The notes: generated from the sequence alone by a model not told the origin. Shown: positions 36,706 to 45,380, numbered from the stretch's first letter. The stretch is 49,912 bases of DNA from Candidatus Obscuribacterales bacterium (GCA_020050685.1 JAGVKG010000011.1:1-49912); one strand, 5' to 3'. Numbers and translations are program-made.

Positions 36706-39363
36706 CTAGCCACTATTGCCGGTATAAGGATTGTGGTGCACTTTATTCAAAAATTTCGTAGTGGTACTTTGGAACAAAAGATCCACAGATCCGGTCGGTC
36801 CGTTTCTATGTTTAGATATGATAATTTCAGCTTCACCGCGCTTGTCTGTATCGGGATTGTAGTAATCATCGCGATATATAAACATGACTATATCTGCATC
36901 TTGTTCGATGCTATTGTGTACGATAATGTTGTCTGCTACGAAATTATGTAAGCCTTCGACTGTCAAATCATAAACTTCTGTCTCGTCATTTGCCTCGATT
37001 GATACAATTTCATCCCAGTAAACGTCACTACTAGCCAATTTTGCCAAATTTTCAGAAGATACAACTTGTGCTAAGCGGGATGCTCTCTCTCGGCCAAGAC
37101 TACTCTTGTAAAGGCTTGAACCGGAGTAAGACATGTTTAAGTCTGCTTGCATTTGCCTGGTAGATAGACCTGCCTCCTGTCGCGCAGGTTCAACTATGAG
37201 CTTCCAAGCTTCAATCGGCAGTAAATCTCTATTTGTATTGGACAACACATTGGCGAGATGATCTTTGACGCGATGAGCTACGGCTTGTTTTCGTTCACCG
37301 ATAATCCCAATCTTTGTCATGAACTCTTTTTGATCTGGACTGCCGCTGATATCTACATGATATTGGTCTCTGCCCTTTCCGGGTTGAGCGGTGCGCCCAA
37401 TTCGCGCATTAATACCGAGGCGTAATAGTAATGATTGAACGTCGGTTGCTAGTTGCGGGCTGCTTGTAGCATAAAAAATTGTTGGACTTGATCTTGAAGT
37501 GCCGAATGAAATTGTTCCATCCGTAGCCCAAAGATGACGCAAGAAGCAAGCTATCTGCTCTTCTGGTTGGGAATAGACCAAATGCGGTATACGTTTTTCG
37601 TAAGAGCGGAGATTGAAAATGTCTAGATCGTCTAACCATTTGGCTATAGGATTGCGCTTGCCATGAGTAGGTCTCTTGGAACTGCTCAAGTACACTTGGT
37701 ACCAGTTCAGTTGCTGTACGATTCTTGGTACTAACTGTGCTCCGAATATATCCAATGCTAGTTTAGACACGTGAACGGCAAGATCGTGATCAGCAGTCGT
37801 GTATTGAATGGCATGATTGGCTAGTGTACAGCCATCACCAATCAAATAGCCAAGAAGAGCGAGCTCATCATCGCTCAATGTTTGCATTGAGGGTGATGGT
37901 AGCTTACGGGGTAAAGCAACTCTTGTACCCTCTTTGAGTTCGTCAAGTCGCTTCCAGCCATCTAAGGTTAGGAATTTGTGGTTGGCAGTAGCCTTTATAT
38001 TCCTATTTAGCTTGGTCGTTAACTTGAAAGTTTTCTTGCGCCCAGTGGGAAAAGCATTTGTGACTCTACGTGTTTCAAGTTTCCATGTGTCCGTATTGAT
38101 AGCTAAAATGTTGAAATTAGTTTGTCCGATCAAGCTGTCAAGTCGCTTATATTCGCCTAGGTCAGGTAGATAAATAAGGGTCTCTCCAGCAAGGCATCCT
38201 GATTCCCTAAGATCTGACAACATTGGCCGTTTGCTCTGCCTTGCCTCCACTGCACGTGAAAGCTGCGATAGGGCAATTACCGGAACTTCCAATTCGCGAG
38301 CCAATTGTTTCAATCCGCGTGAAATTTCGGAAATTTCTTGCACACGATTGTCGGTTTGTTTGCGCCCTTGCATAAGCTGGATATAGTCAATGATAATCAT
38401 ACCCAACTCTTTTTTCTCAGCCTTCAGTCGACGCGCCTTGGCCCGAATATCAAGCGCTGTGATCATGGCTGAATCATCAATGTAAATGGGAGCTTCGCCA
38501 AGTCTTCCCATGGCCATCGAAAGATTTGTCCAATCGTTGTTCTGTAAATGACCGGTACGCAATCGGGCAGCGTCTATATTAGCCTCTGTACAGAGCATGC
38601 GTTGGACAAGCTGCTCTTTGGACATTTCCAAACTGAAGAATGCTACCGGAATTCTTTTTTCAATAGCAATGTGCTGGGCGATGTTTAAGCAAAAACTCGT
38701 TTTGCCCATACTTGGCCTTGCAGCAACAATAATCAGATCCGAGGGCTGGAAGCCGTTGGTCATGGTATCAAGGTCGTAAAAGCCTGAAGCATATCCGGCT
38801 AGCGTGTCACGATTGGCGTAACGATCTTCAATTTTGGAGAATGACTCACCGACAATGTCGGCAATGGGCGTGAGCTGCTGTAAGTTTTTTCTTTGAGCCA
38901 GACCAAAGACCAAATGCTCAGCTTTGTCGACAGCGGCATCAGCATCCGGCTCTTCGTAACTTGATTGGACAATTTCCGTGCCAACTTTGATCAGATTGCG
39001 CAAAAGCGACTTGTCGTGCACAACATGAGCGTAATACTCGACGTTGGCAGTGGTGGCAATCGACATGGCCAAATCAGCCAGGTATTGACGTCCCCCCACC
39101 AAGTCCAACTTGTTTGCATCCTTTAAATACTGCGAGAGGGCGACAATATCAAGAGGCTCGCGCCGGTCAAACAAATCAAGCAGTGCTGCGTAAATCACTT
39201 GGTGCGACTTACGATAAAAACAATCAGGGGTGAGGAAATCAAGAACCTTGGTTATCGCTTCGCTGGAAACCAGCAAGGCGCCCAGCACGGCTTGTTCCGC
39301 CTCGGTCGACTGTGGCGGCAGTCGCTCGAGCTGTGATTCGGCAATGTTCAGTTCAGTGCTCAT
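36706..39363 (-). CDS. dnaB: Replicative DNA helicase DnaB with an intein
   Basis: An 885-residue precursor. The helicase part is 457 residues after splicing: N-terminal domain (ERLPPQSTEAEQAVLGALL), linker, and RecA-like domain with Walker A ARPSMGKTS at 215-223, Walker B GMIIIDYIQLM and the arginine-rich end SKHRNGPTGSVDLLF. A 428-residue intein, residues 390-817, interrupts the motif DLRESG/SIEQDADIV in the RecA-like core. DnaB is the hexameric helicase at the replication fork and should be inactive until the intein is removed. A TATATATATA stretch lies about 25-35 bases upstream, and a 14-base palindrome about 110 bases upstream. Confidence 0.95.
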   Translation of the reverse strand: MSTELNIAESQLERLPPQSTEAEQAVLGALLVSSEAITKVLDFLTPDCFYRKSHQVIYAALLDLFDRREPLDIVALSQYLKDANKLDLVGGRQYLADLAMSIATTANVEYYAHVVHDKSLLRNLIKVGTEIVQSSYEEPDADAAVDKAEHLVFGLAQRKNLQQLTPIADIVGESFSKIEDRYANRDTLAGYASGFYDLDTMTNGFQPSDLIIVAARPSMGKTSFCLNIAQHIAIEKRIPVAFFSLEMSKEQLVQRMLCTEANIDAARLRTGHLQNNDWTNLSMAMGRLGEAPIYIDDSAMITALDIRAKARRLKAEKKELGMIIIDYIQLMQGRKQTDNRVQEISEISRGLKQLARELEVPVIALSQLSRAVEARQSKRPMLSDLRESGCLAGETLIYLPDLGEYKRLDSLIGQTNFNILAINTDTWKLETRRVTNAFPTGRKKTFKLTTKLNRNIKATANHKFLTLDGWKRLDELKEGTRVALPRKLPSPSMQTLSDDELALLGYLIGDGCTLANHAIQYTTADHDLAVHVSKLALDIFGAQLVPRIVQQLNWYQVYLSSSKRPTHGKRNPIAKWLDDLDIFNLRSYEKRIPHLVYSQPEEQIACFLRHLWATDGTISFGTSRSSPTIFYATSSPQLATDVQSLLLRLGINARIGRTAQPGKGRDQYHVDISGSPDQKEFMTKIGIIGERKQAVAHRVKDHLANVLSNTNRDLLPIEAWKLIVEPARQEAGLSTRQMQADLNMSYSGSSLYKSSLGRERASRLAQVVSSENLAKLASSDVYWDEIVSIEANDETEVYDLTVEGLHNFVADNIIVHNSIEQDADIVMFIYRDDYYNPDTDKRGEAEIIISKHRNGPTGSVDLLFQSTTTKFLNKVHHNPYTGNSG
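36913..38196 (-). other. DnaB intein with LAGLIDADG-type homing endonuclease domain
   Basis: The intein runs from Cys390 (CLAGETLIYLPDL) to Asn817 (HN), followed by Ser818 of the helicase, so all nucleophiles for class 1 splicing are present. The N-terminal block, the block B-like TANHKFLTLDGWKRL and the C-terminal blocks YDLTVEGLHNFVADNIIVHN are intact. Two endonuclease motifs, LLGYLIGDG and LRHLWATDG, lie between them, each with an acidic residue before Gly, so the endonuclease may be active. The insertion point (RESG/SIEQ) is the one used by the Synechocystis DnaB intein. Such inteins spread by homing into intein-less alleles. Confidence 0.93.
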
Positions 39364-39471
39364 ATGTGGTTACTTTGATTGCTCCCCATATATATATAGA
39401 CGCGAAAGTCCGAAAAAAGTTCAAAAGAATTTTTCAAATCGATCTCAAGAGTCTAACTGAACAGACTTTGC

Positions 39472-39485
39472 CGCCAAAATTGGCG
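39472..39485. promoter_or_regulatory. Perfect 14-base palindrome between dnaB and an acyl-CoA synthetase
   Basis: CGCCAAAATTGGCG is fully self-complementary. It lies about 110 bases upstream of dnaB and 85 bases upstream of the divergent synthetase gene. A related but imperfect CGCCAAAATTATCG occurs at 24208-24221, just upstream of the CHAD gene. A dimeric regulator site is likely; the regulator is unknown. Confidence 0.45.
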
Positions 39486-39500
39486 TGAGATTACTTACAC

Positions 39501-39520
39501 TTCAAACTTACTATGTAAAT
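39501..39520 (+). promoter_or_regulatory. TTAC-TAT-GTAA palindrome and promoter region of the acyl-CoA synthetase
   Basis: TTACTATGTAA occupies 39508-39518, between a weak TTCAAA at 39501-39506 and a downstream TATAAG, 18 bases apart. If that promoter is used, the palindrome lies in the spacer, where a bound repressor would block it. A similar but longer-spaced palindrome lies upstream of acsA. Confidence 0.3.
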
Positions 39521-39568
39521 AGGATATAAGATCAGGGTGCAAAACTCCAAAGACAAGATTTTAATCAA

Positions 39569-41278
39569 ATGCCAGAAAAATTGAGTTATCAGCATAGGCC
39601 TTCCGCAGAGCCGTTATTGGGACGCACCCTGGGTGAGCATTTTGAGCTAATTGCCAAGCAAGAAGGCGATAAGTGTGCGGTTGTCGACAAGCCCCGTGGA
39701 CTGCGCCTTAGTTATGCGGAGCTGAATGAGAAGGCAAACAAGTTTGCTCGTGGCCTGATGAAGCTTGGTATCGTGCAGGGAGACCGCGTCGGTATTTGGT
39801 CGACCAACAATGTCGAATGGATTATCACTCAATTGGCGACGGCAAAAATTGGCGCGATTTTGGTCAACATCAATCCTGCCTATCGTGTGCACGAATTGGA
39901 ATATGCGCTTTTGCAATCTGGCGTCAAACTTTTGGTTTTGATTCCCGGCTTCAAAGGCGATGAGTATTTGGAAATGCTCCGCCAATTGGCGCCGGAACTT
40001 ATTACCGAGGCTAAAGATCACACAACCGTCTGTCCCGACCTCAAGCAACTGATTCTGATTGATCCGAAATCGGAATACAGCCGAATCAATAATCTTTTAA
40101 ATTTTGATGTGGTCTGCGAATTAGGCGACACCGTGCCACCAGAAGATTTGGTGGAAGTTTCAGAGAGCCTGCAGTTCGATGATGCCATCAACATTCAATA
40201 TACATCCGGTACAACCGGCTTTCCTAAAGGTGTGACACTCAGCCATCACAACCTGCTCAATAATTCATTGTATGGCGCAGAGGCTATGGGCATCAATCGT
40301 GATTCGAGAATGTGCATCCCGATGCCGTTTTATCATTGCGGTGGCATGGTGATTGGCACATTGTCCACGCTTTGCACGGGCGCTCAGGTCGTCATTCCGG
40401 CACCAAGTTTCAATCCGGAAAAGACAATGGAAGCAGTACAAGCTGAGCGTTGCACGCACTTGATCGGCGTGCCGACCATGTTCATCGAGCAGTTGGAACA
40501 TCCACGTTTTTCTGAATTTGATTTCAGTTCTTTGCGTTCCGGTTTTATGGCCGGTGCGCCTTGTCCGGTTGAGCTTATGCGCCAAGTGCAAACCAAGATG
40601 AATTTGACTGAGCTTGTGATTATTTATGGGCAAACAGAATGTTCGCCAATCATCACTTCCACTACTGCCAGTGATCCGCTTGAATTGCGCGCCACTTCAG
40701 TTGGCAAAGTGATACCACATTTGGAAATAAAAATAGTTGATCCGGAAACGGGCAAGACAGTGGCGATTGGAGAGCAAGGTGAAATTTGCTCGCGCGGCTA
40801 TGCGGTTATGCTTGGTTATTGGATGAACGAAAATGCTACCAAGGAATCTGTTGATCTGTCCGGCTGGTTGCACACAGGCGATCTCGGTAAGATGGACACA
40901 AGCGGCTACGTACATATTACCGGACGTAAAAAAGATATGATTATCCGCGGTGGTGAAAATATTTATCCACGCGAAATCGAAGAAGTCTTACATGGTCATT
41001 CGGCAATCGCTCAAGCCCAAGTGTTTGGCATTCCCGACAAACGCTTAGGTGAGGAAGTGGCCTGCTGGCTGCAAGCCAAAACCGGCGTGGCTGTCGATAC
41101 GCAGGACGTAAAGCTCTGGTTGAAAGAGCGAGTCGCTTACTTCAAAATTCCTACCCACTTCAAAGTGGTGCAAGAATTCCCGATGACCGTAACCGGCAAA
41201 GTGCAAAAACACATGATGCGCGAAATGATGATCAAAGAACTTGGTCTGGAAGCCGTTGCTAATATCGAGACGGCTTAA
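39569..41278 (+). CDS. AMP-binding acyl-CoA synthetase (medium/long-chain fatty acid type)
   Basis: A 569-residue ANL-superfamily ligase that activates a carboxylic acid to its acyl-AMP and then acyl-CoA. The P-loop YTSGTTGFPKG lies at 211-221, the A5 motif YGQTECSP near 354, A7 WLHTGDLGKMD and A8 GRKKDMIIRGGENIYPREIEE follow, and the catalytic lysine is in TVTGKVQKHMM near the end. The residue pattern resembles the ACSF2/FadD-like medium-chain group rather than acetate-specific enzymes. It lies alone on the plus strand. An upstream palindrome TTAC-TAT-GTAA (39508-39518) and a TATAAG box at 39515-39525 region suggest a regulated promoter. Confidence 0.92.
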   Translation: MPEKLSYQHRPSAEPLLGRTLGEHFELIAKQEGDKCAVVDKPRGLRLSYAELNEKANKFARGLMKLGIVQGDRVGIWSTNNVEWIITQLATAKIGAILVNINPAYRVHELEYALLQSGVKLLVLIPGFKGDEYLEMLRQLAPELITEAKDHTTVCPDLKQLILIDPKSEYSRINNLLNFDVVCELGDTVPPEDLVEVSESLQFDDAINIQYTSGTTGFPKGVTLSHHNLLNNSLYGAEAMGINRDSRMCIPMPFYHCGGMVIGTLSTLCTGAQVVIPAPSFNPEKTMEAVQAERCTHLIGVPTMFIEQLEHPRFSEFDFSSLRSGFMAGAPCPVELMRQVQTKMNLTELVIIYGQTECSPIITSTTASDPLELRATSVGKVIPHLEIKIVDPETGKTVAIGEQGEICSRGYAVMLGYWMNENATKESVDLSGWLHTGDLGKMDTSGYVHITGRKKDMIIRGGENIYPREIEEVLHGHSAIAQAQVFGIPDKRLGEEVACWLQAKTGVAVDTQDVKLWLKERVAYFKIPTHFKVVQEFPMTVTGKVQKHMMREMMIKELGLEAVANIETA

Positions 41279-41287
41279 GCGAGTGCT

Positions 41288-42100
41288 TTAGCGGATGCTT
41301 GGTTTGTCCGCCCAGCGGTGAATGTATTCAGTGTTGGCAATTTTGGCATGGTCTGCCGGAAACGCCGACTTGTCCAAATATTCTTGCGCTAGTGCTGTCT
41401 TGCCCAAATAGCGGTAGCACCAACTCAAATAATATTGCGGGGCATGGAAGTAATTTCCCGGCAGTTCGCCTGGTAATGCAGGTATGAAGCTTACCGGCTC
41501 ATCTGAACATTTCTGCAGATCGGGCAGCGCTTTTTGAGGTTGATTCAGAATCAAATACAAACGACCACGAGCAACTAAGGCATCACCCGAATGAGGATCA
41601 AGCTTGATTGCTTGATTGAGATCCTTAAGTGCTTCTTCGTACTTGCCTAAGTCCATACAACAGATGCCACGCTCTTTGTGGGCCAGCGCAAACTGCGGAT
41701 CTTGTTCAATAGCTCGAGTTAAATCAGCGATTGCCCAACCGGTGCAGCCAATGATGCCATAAAGATAGCCGCGTATGTAAAAGCAAATCTTGTTGTCAAT
41801 ATTGTGATTGATTCTGTCATTAGCGGAATTAAGCATGTCCATCAATTCTATGCCGCGCCCATTGTTGCGTACTGCGGATTTCCAGGCATTCAAAATTTGA
41901 ATTTGCTTGGCGTTTTCGGCTGGCAAAACAATTGATGGTCTTGAAGTGGACAAATACTTTTGCCGTTTGTCCTGGCGCTTCGATAACTTGATAGACGCTT
42001 CTTGCGAGCTCGCATCCTTGGCTTGCAAAGGCGTTGTGCATAAGAAAAAACATAATCCCAAGCACAAGCAATAGAGACTGCCCCATACCATTGCTGACAT
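41288..42100 (-). CDS. Exported TPR-repeat protein
   Basis: A 270-residue protein starting at the ATG preceded by a strong GGAGG at 8 bases; an in-frame ATG at 42136 has no such site. The N-terminus MSAMVWGSLYCLCLGLCFFLCTTPLQAKDA is a signal peptide with a likely cut after QAK or QA. After a basic linker come at least three TPR units (AWAIADLTRAIEQDPQFALAHKE, YEEALKDLNQAIKLDPHSGDALV, PQKALPDLQKC) and a final helical pair YYLSWCYRYLGKTALAQEYL. It probably binds another exported protein. It converges on the acyl-CoA synthetase gene. Confidence 0.82.
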   Translation of the reverse strand: MSAMVWGSLYCLCLGLCFFLCTTPLQAKDASSQEASIKLSKRQDKRQKYLSTSRPSIVLPAENAKQIQILNAWKSAVRNNGRGIELMDMLNSANDRINHNIDNKICFYIRGYLYGIIGCTGWAIADLTRAIEQDPQFALAHKERGICCMDLGKYEEALKDLNQAIKLDPHSGDALVARGRLYLILNQPQKALPDLQKCSDEPVSFIPALPGELPGNYFHAPQYYLSWCYRYLGKTALAQEYLDKSAFPADHAKIANTEYIHRWADKPSIR

Positions 42101-42218
42101 TTGCCCCACCTCCGGACACAAATCCAATCGTGGCAATATATAACGGATTATAAAAGCCAGTCATGGAGCACTTATGAAGATTGTGGATGAATTGTGGAGC
42201 AAGGTTCTGTAGCGTAGG

Positions 42219-42227
42219 TGCTATAGT
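42219..42227 (+). promoter_or_regulatory. Extended -10 box TGC-TATAGT
   Basis: TGC directly precedes TATAGT, an extended -10 arrangement. A start near 42234 would leave a leader of only about 4 bases before the ATG at 42238. No -35 box is evident. Confidence 0.35.
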
Positions 42228-42237
42228 ACATAAAGTT

Positions 42238-42756
42238 ATGAGCCAGAACGAGTGTAACTTAATTGGTATTGCAATCACGTTATTTTTCGTGATTCCTTAT
42301 GTCCCAGCTATATTGGCAGCTTGGAAGGTGGGCGTCTTTAGCACCTCAAATGCTTTCCACGGTCAATCAAGGCTTGGCTGGTACTTATCAATTTCGGTTA
42401 TCTTAGGGATAAGTATATTGTTGCTTGGGTTCTATTTGAGAACTTTCGGTGACTTCAACGGCATCTTTGTTGATAGTGCTGAAGGCGAGCCGATGTGCCA
42501 AGCATTGGTAGTGAGATGGGATATTGCTAGGCAGATCTCTGGCATTATGGGGTTACTATTAGGGGCGTTTTTCCTTTACCGCGCTTTTGTGTTTAGGAAA
42601 GCAGATAAAGGACCACATAGATTACTTTCTGCGTTAGGAATACTTTCGCTTATATACGGATTGTGTGTATCCTCATTTTTGCTTTCTGGGAATGCTAATT
42701 TGTATTTTGTATATCTGTTACTAACAAACCGTCTTGTGCGCAGTGGTCCATTCTAA
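42238..42756 (+). CDS. Hypothetical membrane protein with four helices
   Basis: A 172-residue protein I do not recognise. Four hydrophobic segments are visible at about 9-28, 48-67, 98-117 and 128-150, joined by short polar loops; the second loop contains FGDFNGIFVDSAEGEPMC. No catalytic or transport motif is apparent. The ATG at 42238 follows an extended -10 box by 10 bases and lacks a ribosome binding site; a TTG at 42181 extends the frame but precedes the box. The codon use looks more AT-rich than that of neighbouring genes. It sits beside another orphan membrane protein gene between two conserved metabolic genes. Confidence 0.6.
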   Translation: MSQNECNLIGIAITLFFVIPYVPAILAAWKVGVFSTSNAFHGQSRLGWYLSISVILGISILLLGFYLRTFGDFNGIFVDSAEGEPMCQALVVRWDIARQISGIMGLLLGAFFLYRAFVFRKADKGPHRLLSALGILSLIYGLCVSSFLLSGNANLYFVYLLLTNRLVRSGPF

Positions 42757-42888
42757 ACACGCCCAGTAATAAGCAAAGTTTCATCGGCTCCTTAGAGTAA
42801 AACAATCTGAAACCGTTATCTGATGCGGTTCTACGGGAATGACTGTTTCATACGCAGTGGAGAGACTGTTATCGGGTGGCGATCAAAG

Positions 42889-42936
42889 AAAGACCGCTAA
42901 GGAGACACGTTCCGTCGGAAGTCACTCTCGGTCTTT
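42889..42936 (-). terminator. Putative terminator hairpin of the 43.4-kb orphan gene
   Basis: AAAGACCG and CGGTCTTT (42889-42896 and 42929-42936) can pair across a 32-base loop that contains a small TTCCG-T-CGGAA palindrome. In the minus direction the second arm runs into TTTCTTTG. The upstream arm overlaps the last codons of the gene. The long loop makes it an imperfect intrinsic terminator. Confidence 0.4.
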
Positions 42937-43398
42937 GCTCTCTTCTATCACGCGACTTGGACAGTAGTAAATCCCTCCGGTATGATTGCCCCCGAGTACT
43001 TCAAATTTACAGGTGAACTTATCCCAATAACCAAGCACCGAAATGGGTGTGCCTTCTGGTAGGCTCACAATTTCACCAACAGCAACTTTTTGGTTGAGGA
43101 GCAATTCCTCATCTTCACGTATGGTTTTTTTTTGTAGTGTATGGAACTCAATTGTATTAACTAATTGAAGCGATTGAGGATCGGCAACCACGAAAGTATC
43201 TTTTGTAATTAGCGCTTTAGTTCCGGTTGCTAACTTCTTTGTGCTCTTGTTGTAATTGTACATAAGCATGAAGCCTAAAAAGACAAATGCAAATATCGCC
43301 CCTGTGGCCAATGAATTTCGTAACACGGTCTGGAGTACAACAAATGCGATGAATATCAGGATCGCAAACATAGGACTAGTTAGCCAGCTGTTTTTCAT
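42922..43398 (-). CDS. Hypothetical membrane-anchored protein
   Basis: A 158-residue protein of unknown family. Two hydrophobic helices lie at about 10-26 and 30-48 (FAILIFIAFVVLQTVL and GAIFAFVFLGFMLMY), followed by a basic stretch NKSTKKLATGTK. The remaining 100 residues look rich in beta strands (ALITKDTFVVAD, VAVGEIVSLPEGTPISVLGYWD) and may form an SH3-like or NfeD-like small barrel; this is only a resemblance. By the positive-inside rule the barrel is probably cytoplasmic. It is convergent with the orphan four-helix membrane gene, with 165 non-coding bases between them. Confidence 0.6.
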   Translation of the reverse strand: MKNSWLTSPMFAILIFIAFVVLQTVLRNSLATGAIFAFVFLGFMLMYNYNKSTKKLATGTKALITKDTFVVADPQSLQLVNTIEFHTLQKKTIREDEELLLNQKVAVGEIVSLPEGTPISVLGYWDKFTCKFEVLGGNHTGGIYYCPSRVIEESKDRE

Positions 43399-43460
43399 TT
43401 TGGTCTACTTTGTATGACTGACTTCACTTGTTGGTTCTTGAAATATTCTGACAGGCTGTT

Positions 43461-45287
43461 TTAGTCTTCTTCTAAAGACGACGTATCCCCTGTCGGCAAG
43501 CCAAGTTCCCAGGCCTTGAGCAGGCGGCGCATGATTTTGCCGGAGCGGGTTTTGGGTAGGCTGTCGCGGATTTCGATTTCGCGTGGGTAGGCGTGTGCTG
43601 CTAGTTTTCTCTTGGTGAAATCTTTGATCTCTTCTATCAAAGAGTCTGATGACTTCACATTGTTGGAGAGCACGATGAAGGCTTTGATGATCTCGCCGCG
43701 TTCTTTGTCTGGCTTACCAATCACACCGGCTTCGGCAACACTTGGGTGTTCGACGAGGGCGGATTCAACTTCGAATGGTCCGACGCGGTGACCGGCTGTG
43801 TTAATCACATCGTCTGCGCGTCCGACAAACCAGAAGTAACCATCTTCATCGGTCCAGGCATTGTCTCCTGAGAAATACCAACCAGGAATGCGATAGTACT
43901 CTTTGTGTTTTTCTTCATTGCGCCAAATATGTCTCAGTTCAGACGGCCAACCTGGCTTAACCACAAGGCGTCCTAATTGACCGGGCTCCAATTCATCGCC
44001 GTTATCATCGACGACTGCTGCCACCACACCCGGCAACGGTTTACCCATTGAACCTGGCTTGACTGGCATGCATGGGAGATTGGAGATCAATTGCATACCG
44101 GTTTCCGTCTGCCACCAATTGTCGTGAATTGGCAAACCGTAAACTTTCATGCCCCAGCGGACAACTTCCGGATTCAATGGTTCACCGACAGAGCAAATGT
44201 GACGTACGGTTTTTAGACTGTGGCGGAAGACAACATCGTCGCCGGCTTTCATCAACATACGCAAAGCTGTTGGTGCCGTGTACCAAACGGTAACTTGCAG
44301 CTCGTCCAATACGTTGTACCAGCTATCGGCATCAAAGCGCCCTTCGTAAGTGACAACCGATGCACCATTGGACCAAGGACCGAAGATGCCATAAACAGTA
44401 CCGGTCACCCAACCTGGGTCTGCGGTGCACCAGTAAATATCATCATCTTTTAAATCCAAAACCCACTTGGTGGTCATGTGGTGCCCAAGTATATCGTTGT
44501 GTACGTGGACAACACCTTTTGGTTTGCCCGTGGTGCCCGACGTATAAAGCAAATACAAAGGATCTTCAGCATCCATTGCTGCAGGCTTCAATTGATCAGA
44601 GGCACTGGCCATCAAGGCTTCATAGGACAATTCTTGTTTGCCCAGCTTGCCGGTATTTGCGCCAACTACAATCACATGTTCCAGATCCGGCAATTCACTG
44701 CGAATTTCATCCAGCTTTGCTTTCAGATCCGGTGTGGTGATGATTACTTTTGCCTGGCTATCAGCAAGTCTATCTCTCAAAGCATCAGGACCAAAGGCAG
44801 AAAACAGCGGACCCGCAACTGCACCAATTTTGGCAATGGCAATTGTGGAGACATAAAGTTCTGGAATGCGCGGCAAGAAAACAAAAACGCGATCGCCTTT
44901 CTGCACGCCCAGGCTCTTCAAAGCATTGCCCATGCGGTTGGACAAAAGGTAGATGTCCTGAAAAGTAAATTTGGAAATATTATTGTTGGAATCAACAGAA
45001 TAAAGCGCAACTTTATTGCGTCTACCATCATTCATATGCCTGTCGACAGCATTGTAAGCAGCGTTTAGCTTGCCTCCCGCAAAGTAGCTGATTTCCTTCT
45101 TGGCTTCGTCCCAGGAAAATGTGGCATAAGCCTTTTCGTAATCCTCAAGGTTTGCCTTAACTGGGAACTTCTTGATAATCTCCTGCCGCTCAGCAGCAAA
45201 GGAAGCAGTTTGTGGTTTGTCCTTCAATTCTTGTTTCCCCGCGATTTTTGTATCGGATGCCTTGCTGGGCTTGTCAACTGTCTTCAT
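43461..45287 (-). CDS. acsA: Acetate-CoA ligase (AMP-forming acetyl-CoA synthetase)
   Basis: A 608-residue ANL ligase making acetyl-CoA from acetate, ATP and CoA. The P-loop YTSGTTGKPKG is at 248-258. The acetate-pocket motif HDNWWQTETG and the upstream YWCTADPGWVTGTVYGIFGPW are those of acetyl-CoA synthetases, and PKTRSGKIMRR holds the catalytic Lys584, the usual acetylation target. It is shorter than the 650-residue E. coli Acs and closer to Bacillus AcsA. A charged, Lys-rich 30-residue extension precedes the conserved part. AGAGG lies 7 bases before the ATG. The upstream gap to the divergent dehydrogenase holds a nested palindrome. Confidence 0.94.
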   Translation of the reverse strand: MKTVDKPSKASDTKIAGKQELKDKPQTASFAAERQEIIKKFPVKANLEDYEKAYATFSWDEAKKEISYFAGGKLNAAYNAVDRHMNDGRRNKVALYSVDSNNNISKFTFQDIYLLSNRMGNALKSLGVQKGDRVFVFLPRIPELYVSTIAIAKIGAVAGPLFSAFGPDALRDRLADSQAKVIITTPDLKAKLDEIRSELPDLEHVIVVGANTGKLGKQELSYEALMASASDQLKPAAMDAEDPLYLLYTSGTTGKPKGVVHVHNDILGHHMTTKWVLDLKDDDIYWCTADPGWVTGTVYGIFGPWSNGASVVTYEGRFDADSWYNVLDELQVTVWYTAPTALRMLMKAGDDVVFRHSLKTVRHICSVGEPLNPEVVRWGMKVYGLPIHDNWWQTETGMQLISNLPCMPVKPGSMGKPLPGVVAAVVDDNGDELEPGQLGRLVVKPGWPSELRHIWRNEEKHKEYYRIPGWYFSGDNAWTDEDGYFWFVGRADDVINTAGHRVGPFEVESALVEHPSVAEAGVIGKPDKERGEIIKAFIVLSNNVKSSDSLIEEIKDFTKRKLAAHAYPREIEIRDSLPKTRSGKIMRRLLKAWELGLPTGDTSSLEED

Positions 45288-45347
45288 AGTATTGCCTCTA
45301 CGGTCTCAGAGATAAATCACCCACAAACCCACAAATAATGGGTTGGA

Positions 45348-45380
45348 GCGCTGCAAATTACATAGTGTAACCGGCAGCGC
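45348..45380. promoter_or_regulatory. Palindrome nested inside an inverted repeat between acsA and the dehydrogenase
   Basis: GCGCTGC (45348-45354) and GCAGCGC (45374-45380) flank the inner palindrome TTACA-TAG-TGTAA (45358-45370). It lies about 60 bases upstream of acsA. A hairpin in RNA or a protein-binding site in DNA are both possible. The inner half-site TTAC/GTAA also occurs upstream of the other acyl-CoA synthetase. Confidence 0.4.

Noticed and set aside
39388-39398. A TATATATATA run as a microsatellite
   Set aside because: It is only about ten bases long and more likely part of the dnaB promoter region.
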